From the NCBI GenBank assembly GCA_015499985.1, contig JAAAUF010000066.1, forward strand, positions 53,672-76,324: a DNA stretch of 22,653 nucleotides, in the 5' to 3' direction. Shown here in pieces: positions 18,915-22,653 of the stretch. The position numbers were made by a program, and so were the translations under genes. Every line of letters begins with the position of its first letter. Position 1 is the first letter of the stretch. Under the pieces are notes generated by a model that had not been told where the DNA came from, ran no database searches, and saw only the letters and a list, made by a program, of their open reading frames with translations. The DNA is from Haplosporangium gracile. Its lineage: Eukaryota > Mortierellomycota > Mortierellomycetes > Mortierellales > Mortierellaceae.

Positions 18915-19129
18915 AGGGGGGTGCTTTTTTATTTGGTTTGATAAATAATTTTCGCGTTTGGGGGGTTTTTTTTCTCACATTAACATCTGTGTCTGTGTTG
19001 GCTGTTGGCTGTTAGCTGTTAGTTGTTAGAGAAGGATGCTATTTTTATTTATTTTTTAATTGCTGCTGCTGTTGTTATTGCCAATGGCTGTGTAAATATT
19101 TGAAACTATGACAAAACAAGAAAAAAAAG
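18915..19129. other. Convergent 3' spacer between kelch and Rtg2-type genes
   Basis: Only 215 bases separate the two stop codons. No canonical AATAAA is present for the plus-strand kelch gene (the nearest variant is ATAAATAA at 18941-18948), whereas the minus strand has two overlapping AATAAA copies. A drifting heptamer repeat lies at 19001-19028: GCTGTTG, GCTGTTA twice, GTTGTTA. The transcripts may overlap tail to tail. Confidence 0.6.
19044..19053 (-). terminator. Polyadenylation signal of the Rtg2-type gene
   Basis: Two overlapping AATAAA copies on the minus strand (TTTATT on plus at 19044-19049 and 19048-19053), about 80 bases beyond the stop codon of the minus-strand gene. Spacing and sequence fit a poly(A) signal. 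Confidence 0.55.
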
Positions 19130-21652
19130 TTAAAAGTGCTGGACAGATTTACCTTTCTTAAGGTGATTGTCCTCCTCATGCTCAGCAGGCGACGAGTGAG
19201 ACCCAACGAATCCATGGGTCTTGGCAGCAGCTTCCGCAAGGGCCTTGACCGCATCATGGACATGAGGCGCCTCCAACAGTGGATGTCCCTTGTCGACACG
19301 AACTGCGACTTGCCCATGAACATGTTGTCCCTCAGGCGACAGACCACGGCTCAAGATCACGACTCCTTGGTTGAGGTCTCGTTGTCTCTCGTCAAGAGAA
19401 CCGATAGTAGACCGGTCTTCTTCGCCGACACGCGTCCTGTCCGCATCCCTACGTCGCTCACCGGTACAATGTTCTTCAGTACCGTTGTCGATGGAGGGTG
19501 GAGAATGGTGTTCGAACGAGACACGTCCAGTACCATGCTTCGAATGCCCACCCCCAGCGCCCAACAACAACGTCGCCAGCCCCGGCAAGGGAGAACACAA
19601 CCCAGCAAGGGCCAAGATCTTGCCTAGGTACTTGGCAGCCTGACGCGCAATCTTGCCACCTGGCATCAGTTTTTTGATCGCGTTGCCTGACTCGGGGTCA
19701 GCGAGGTCTCCCTCGTGACGTTCGGAGAGGACGGTTGCAAGGATGGCGCGATCGTTGTGGGTGAGGCCGTAGCAGTTGGCGAGCGCGCCTCCGGGGAGAA
19801 AGAGTTGCCAGGCGGCGGTGGAGCGGGCTTCCTTGGGGAGTTGGTTGTAGCAGTTCATGACCAAGACCAGCAAAGGGATCAGACGAGGAAGGCTCTCGAT
19901 AAAGATTGGCAGTCCCTCTGCATCCTTGCCCGAGACGTCCGCCGCGTGCGCAGAACCAGCCATGGGAGGGAGGAGGCAGCAGTTGGCGAAATCTGGAGGC
20001 AATGCCGACGAGACAAACGACGACAAGGTGTTTATATCCGAATCGTGCAAGGCAGGCTGTCCACCTCCAAATTTCCGGACAAAGTTCTGGACAGTCTCAA
20101 AGGCCGGGTCCTTGTTCTGAATCGCGGGCGGCAACATTCCAAAGCATCCACCTTGACGAACACCACCCTCGGAGAACAAGACATCCTTGATCGGGATTAC
20201 CTCCATAACTGCCGCCATGAGGGTCGCACAGGCAGGGATCAATTTGGCACGACGCTTCGAGACGCGGAAGCAGGTCTGGACCTCCTCGGGGGCGAGGTTA
20301 CGGTACTCGTGGACGACCTTGGACAGCTCCTTTCCTGAAGCCATGTATCCGTTAATGATTGGGATCGGGTACCGGGATCCGTCCTGGGACTTCTTCATCT
20401 TGCGCGCCATCAACAGATAACCCAACGCACGAAATCCTCCACCAGACAAGTACATCCTATACCCACCCTCTCGCTCGTTATACTCTCGGACCGCAGGCGC
20501 GACATTGATGGCCTCGAGTCCATGCTTGAACGCCAGCACCATCTCGTCAAAAATTTCTTGTCGCGCAACCTGATCCGATCCACAGGTATTCAACCTCTTT
20601 GACAAGGCAGCGGCACCATAAGGCCATGACTGAGCATTCGGGGAACTTTTCCCTTGTCCATCACCAGGCCCACGAATAATGTAGTTCAACTGCACGGACC
20701 CTCCTCCCAAATCCATAAACAGACCCTGGACCGTATGATACGAGGCCATGACACCCAACGCACCAATATTGGCCTCCTGTGCTTTGGACAACAATTCGAC
20801 CGACCAACCCGTCGCAGCCTTGATCCGAGCCTGGAACTCTTCAGAGTTGGGGGCCGTACGAGTCGCCTCGGTAGCGATTACTCGGACAGTCTCGACGTTT
20901 GCCTGGTGGCAGAGGGCCTGCCAGCGTTCAAAGGTCCGAACGACCTCGTCAATGACTTTCTCGCTGATCGGTTGACGCTCAGAGGAGGTTTTAGATGGAA
21001 ACGTACGGCTGGGTTTGAGGGTTGCGCCAGAGATCGTGATATTGTGGTCAAACTCTCCGCTGGCGACGAGGGTCTTTCTCAGATCGGCCTTGTTGAGAGC
21101 TCTGGCAGCAATAGCGTCGTCATCCAACAGGTCCTCCATATCCTCCTCCTGATGATACTCCTCCTCTTCTTCACCATCAGCCCTGTCTATGACAGCAATG
21201 GTCGCAGCGTTGGAGACAGAAGGTGTGACAGCCTTCCCGCTTGATGACAACCGGTTCAATTGAGGCGAAGTCCCACCATTCTTTTTCCCATTCGTGGCGC
21301 GTGGTGCTGAGGCAGCTCCCCCTGAGGCAGCAAACGTGACAAGGTCCAGGTCATCCGACTCGTCCGACGAAGAAAACTGAGCCTCAAACAAAGAAATAGG
21401 AGCGCGTTCCTCATAAAGAACAGGGAGGTGTCGATCCAGGGAAGCAATGATCCCAAACCGGATCCCGTTACTACCCATGTCAACAATGGCCAAGGGGGCG
21501 CGGATACCGGAAGTGATATTGTTGCCGACACCACCGAGGAAGGAGGAGGAGCCACTGGTGGAGGGTGCATGGTTGGAGGGGTTGTTGGAGGCTGGAGGGG
21601 TGATGAAGAGGCCCCTGAAGGAGTCGAAGCAACCTGGTGCTGGAGGTGGCAT
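19130..21652 (-). CDS. RTG2: Retrograde regulation protein 2-like, Ppx/GppA phosphatase fold
   Basis: An uninterrupted frame of 840 residues on the minus strand, starting at MPPPAPG, the first ATG after an ATG-free leader of about 570 bases. The fold is the actin-like ATPase of exopolyphosphatase/GppA enzymes: phosphate-loop motif IVDMGSNGIR (57-66), VIATEATR (258-265), AQEANIGALGV (291-301) and the second glycine loop FMDLGGGSVQL (312-322). The later YRMYLSGGGFRALGYLL and PKEARSTAAWQLFLPGGALAN segments are typical of fungal Rtg2 proteins. Yeast Rtg2 senses mitochondrial dysfunction and releases Rtg1/Rtg3 by binding Mks1; that role here is inference. The protein is longer than the usual ~590 residues: an acidic, Ser-rich insert at about 93-185 and a low-complexity linker after LALAGLCSPLPG account for the difference. 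The C terminus could alternatively be spliced (see findings). Confidence 0.9.
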   Translation of the reverse strand: MPPPAPGCFDSFRGLFITPPASNNPSNHAPSTSGSSSFLGGVGNNITSGIRAPLAIVDMGSNGIRFGIIASLDRHLPVLYEERAPISLFEAQFSSSDESDDLDLVTFAASGGAASAPRATNGKKNGGTSPQLNRLSSSGKAVTPSVSNAATIAVIDRADGEEEEEYHQEEDMEDLLDDDAIAARALNKADLRKTLVASGEFDHNITISGATLKPSRTFPSKTSSERQPISEKVIDEVVRTFERWQALCHQANVETVRVIATEATRTAPNSEEFQARIKAATGWSVELLSKAQEANIGALGVMASYHTVQGLFMDLGGGSVQLNYIIRGPGDGQGKSSPNAQSWPYGAAALSKRLNTCGSDQVARQEIFDEMVLAFKHGLEAINVAPAVREYNEREGGYRMYLSGGGFRALGYLLMARKMKKSQDGSRYPIPIINGYMASGKELSKVVHEYRNLAPEEVQTCFRVSKRRAKLIPACATLMAAVMEVIPIKDVLFSEGGVRQGGCFGMLPPAIQNKDPAFETVQNFVRKFGGGQPALHDSDINTLSSFVSSALPPDFANCCLLPPMAGSAHAADVSGKDAEGLPIFIESLPRLIPLLVLVMNCYNQLPKEARSTAAWQLFLPGGALANCYGLTHNDRAILATVLSERHEGDLADPESGNAIKKLMPGGKIARQAAKYLGKILALAGLCSPLPGLATLLLGAGGGHSKHGTGRVSFEHHSPPSIDNGTEEHCTGERRRDADRTRVGEEDRSTIGSLDERQRDLNQGVVILSRGLSPEGQHVHGQVAVRVDKGHPLLEAPHVHDAVKALAEAAAKTHGFVGSHSSPAEHEEDNHLKKGKSVQHF

Positions 21653-22221
21653 CTTTGTTGTTGGTCTTGGTGTGTGTGAGAGGAAGAGGGTAGAGTGTGG
21701 GAAGACACAAGAAGCCAAGGGTATCGAGCGTGTGAGAAAAAGAGAAAAAAAAGAAAAAGAAAGGAGGAGGAGGAGTGTATGCTTGTTCTCTGACTGACGA
21801 ATGACGAGAGAAAAGTTAAAAGGGAAGAAGAGTGGAGAGGAGATTGAATGGATGGAATGAATAAGAGAGGGATGCTTGTGTTCCCAATGCGACGATGGGC
21901 GGGAAGCGAGGGCGTAAGGTAAGTGAGAAGGAGAGAAAGGGAAGTGAGAAGGAAAGAAAGGAAGAAAAAGGAACAAGGTAAGGAATCAGCTGAAGGAGAA
22001 TGAAAAATTATGAAGAAAGAAAACAAGAAAAGAAAAAAAAGAGGAGAAGAGGAGCAGTGGAGGACAGTGTAGCAACAAAGGCGAGATAAAAAAAAATCAC
22101 TCACTGTCTCTCGTAGCTTGTCTCTCTGATCCTCCTCCTCTGATTTCACTTTTTCGTCGTGCTTCGTTTCTTTTTGGCTTTTGACTTTGTGCTCACACGA
22201 CTCGAACGAAAAGATAGATCG
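21653..22221 (-). promoter_or_regulatory. ATG-free, pyrimidine-rich leader/promoter of the Rtg2-type gene
   Basis: Reading the minus strand, no ATG occurs between 22221 and the start codon at 21652; the next one upstream is at 22224-22222. The minus strand is strongly C/T-rich (the plus strand shows long GA-rich runs) and poor in G. Just upstream, a CCAAT box lies on the minus strand at 22240-22244. Together these suggest promoter plus a long scanned 5' UTR. No GTAAG-type donor is visible on this strand, so a leader intron is not indicated. Confidence 0.55.
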
Positions 22222-22224
22222 CAT

Positions 22225-22653
22225 AAGCGGGAAGCGGGGATTGGATAAAAGGTCATCCTACAGATGCCCATGCATGCAACCTTGACCCTGAAAAATAATG
22301 CATAAACTACTGCTTATACCATCCACTCTCACGCTGTCATTCCCTCTCTCTTCCTCTCGTTCTTCTAGTTTCGCGTCGCCATCTTAGATGCTAACCACTG
22401 AAGAAAAAAAAAAAAAAAAGATTGAAAGGTAAGAAAGAGAATAAAAACGCTCCATGTTTTTTGTGTTTTTTCGTGCGCAATTTTATTTCTCTAGTGAAAA
22501 GGCCCAAGGGAGGCATTTGATAGTGAAAGGGGCTACATACCAAACTCTTCCAAGAGCCATCCACCAGTCGCACTCCGATCCACAACCTGGCTCTGCGTAA
22601 CAATTGCCGCTGCTCCTCACAGCTTCAACGGAAATAAAAATAAAACTAGATAC
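22225..22653. other. Gene-free right edge
   Basis: No coding region is supportable. The stretch contains a C/T-rich run on the plus strand (about 22339-22370) and an A17-type run (22404-22420), and ends in AATAAAAATAAA (about 22631-22645). It is probably the upstream region of the Rtg2-type gene and possibly of a neighbour beyond the window. Confidence 0.45.

Noticed and set aside
19715..20338. Plus-strand frame of 207 codons, and another at 20654-21244
   Set aside because: Both are antisense to conserved Rtg2/Ppx-GppA sequence and show no domain of their own.
21256..22224. Long minus-strand frame of 322 codons overlapping the Rtg2-type start, with a genuine ATG at 22224
   Set aside because: It runs through the C/T-rich leader and then out of frame through the Rtg2 N terminus; the translation is Ser/Leu/Phe-rich low complexity with no domain.
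1..22653. CRISPR array, rRNA, transposon ends or LTRs
   Set aside because: No regularly spaced identical repeats, no rRNA-like sequence, and no transposase, reverse transcriptase or long terminal repeats were seen on either strand.

Overview
The window looks like nuclear DNA of a filamentous fungus, most likely an early-diverging lineage (Mucoromycota; a Mortierella-type genome is my best guess from style and protein content, not from a database match). Five protein-coding genes are supported. Introns begin GTAAG/GTACN, carry CTAAC-like branch sites and end TAG/CAG. Gene leaders are pyrimidine-rich and lack ATG. Poly-A/poly-T runs and microsatellites are everywhere. No transposon, rRNA, CRISPR array or confident tRNA was seen.

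Layout. 1-1688: gene-free, with a compact nest of palindromes (301-351) and a decayed tRNA-like sequence on the minus strand (836-934). 1973-2521 (+): a small secreted, probably GPI-anchored wall protein with a Kre9/Knh1-type domain. 3126-4157 (+, 4 exons): a 187-residue TPR protein of the TTC36 family. 4158-11899: about 7.7 kb with no supportable gene, rich in short tandem repeats. 11900-12778: an ATG-free, G-poor leader. 12779-13903 (+): a 374-residue serine-rich protein of unknown function. 13904-15346: gene-free. 15347-18914 (+, 8 exons): a KLHDC4/Kel3-type kelch protein of 849 residues with a C-terminal DUF4110. 19130-21652 (-): an Rtg2-type Ppx/GppA-family protein of 840 residues, converging on the kelch gene with 215 bases between the stops. 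21653-22221: its ATG-free leader. 22225-22653: no gene seen.

The five genes do not form an evident pathway. The four plus-strand genes lie in a row and the Rtg2 gene opposes them. What they share is leader architecture: each start codon is the first ATG after an ATG-free stretch of about 140 to 880 bases that is usually C/T-rich. The most unusual parts are the long gene-free region ahead of the serine-rich gene together with its 879-base ATG-free leader, the serine-rich protein itself (two RxxSxP motifs and a conserved-looking acidic C-terminal segment), and the enlarged, insert-bearing versions of two conserved proteins (kelch and Rtg2).
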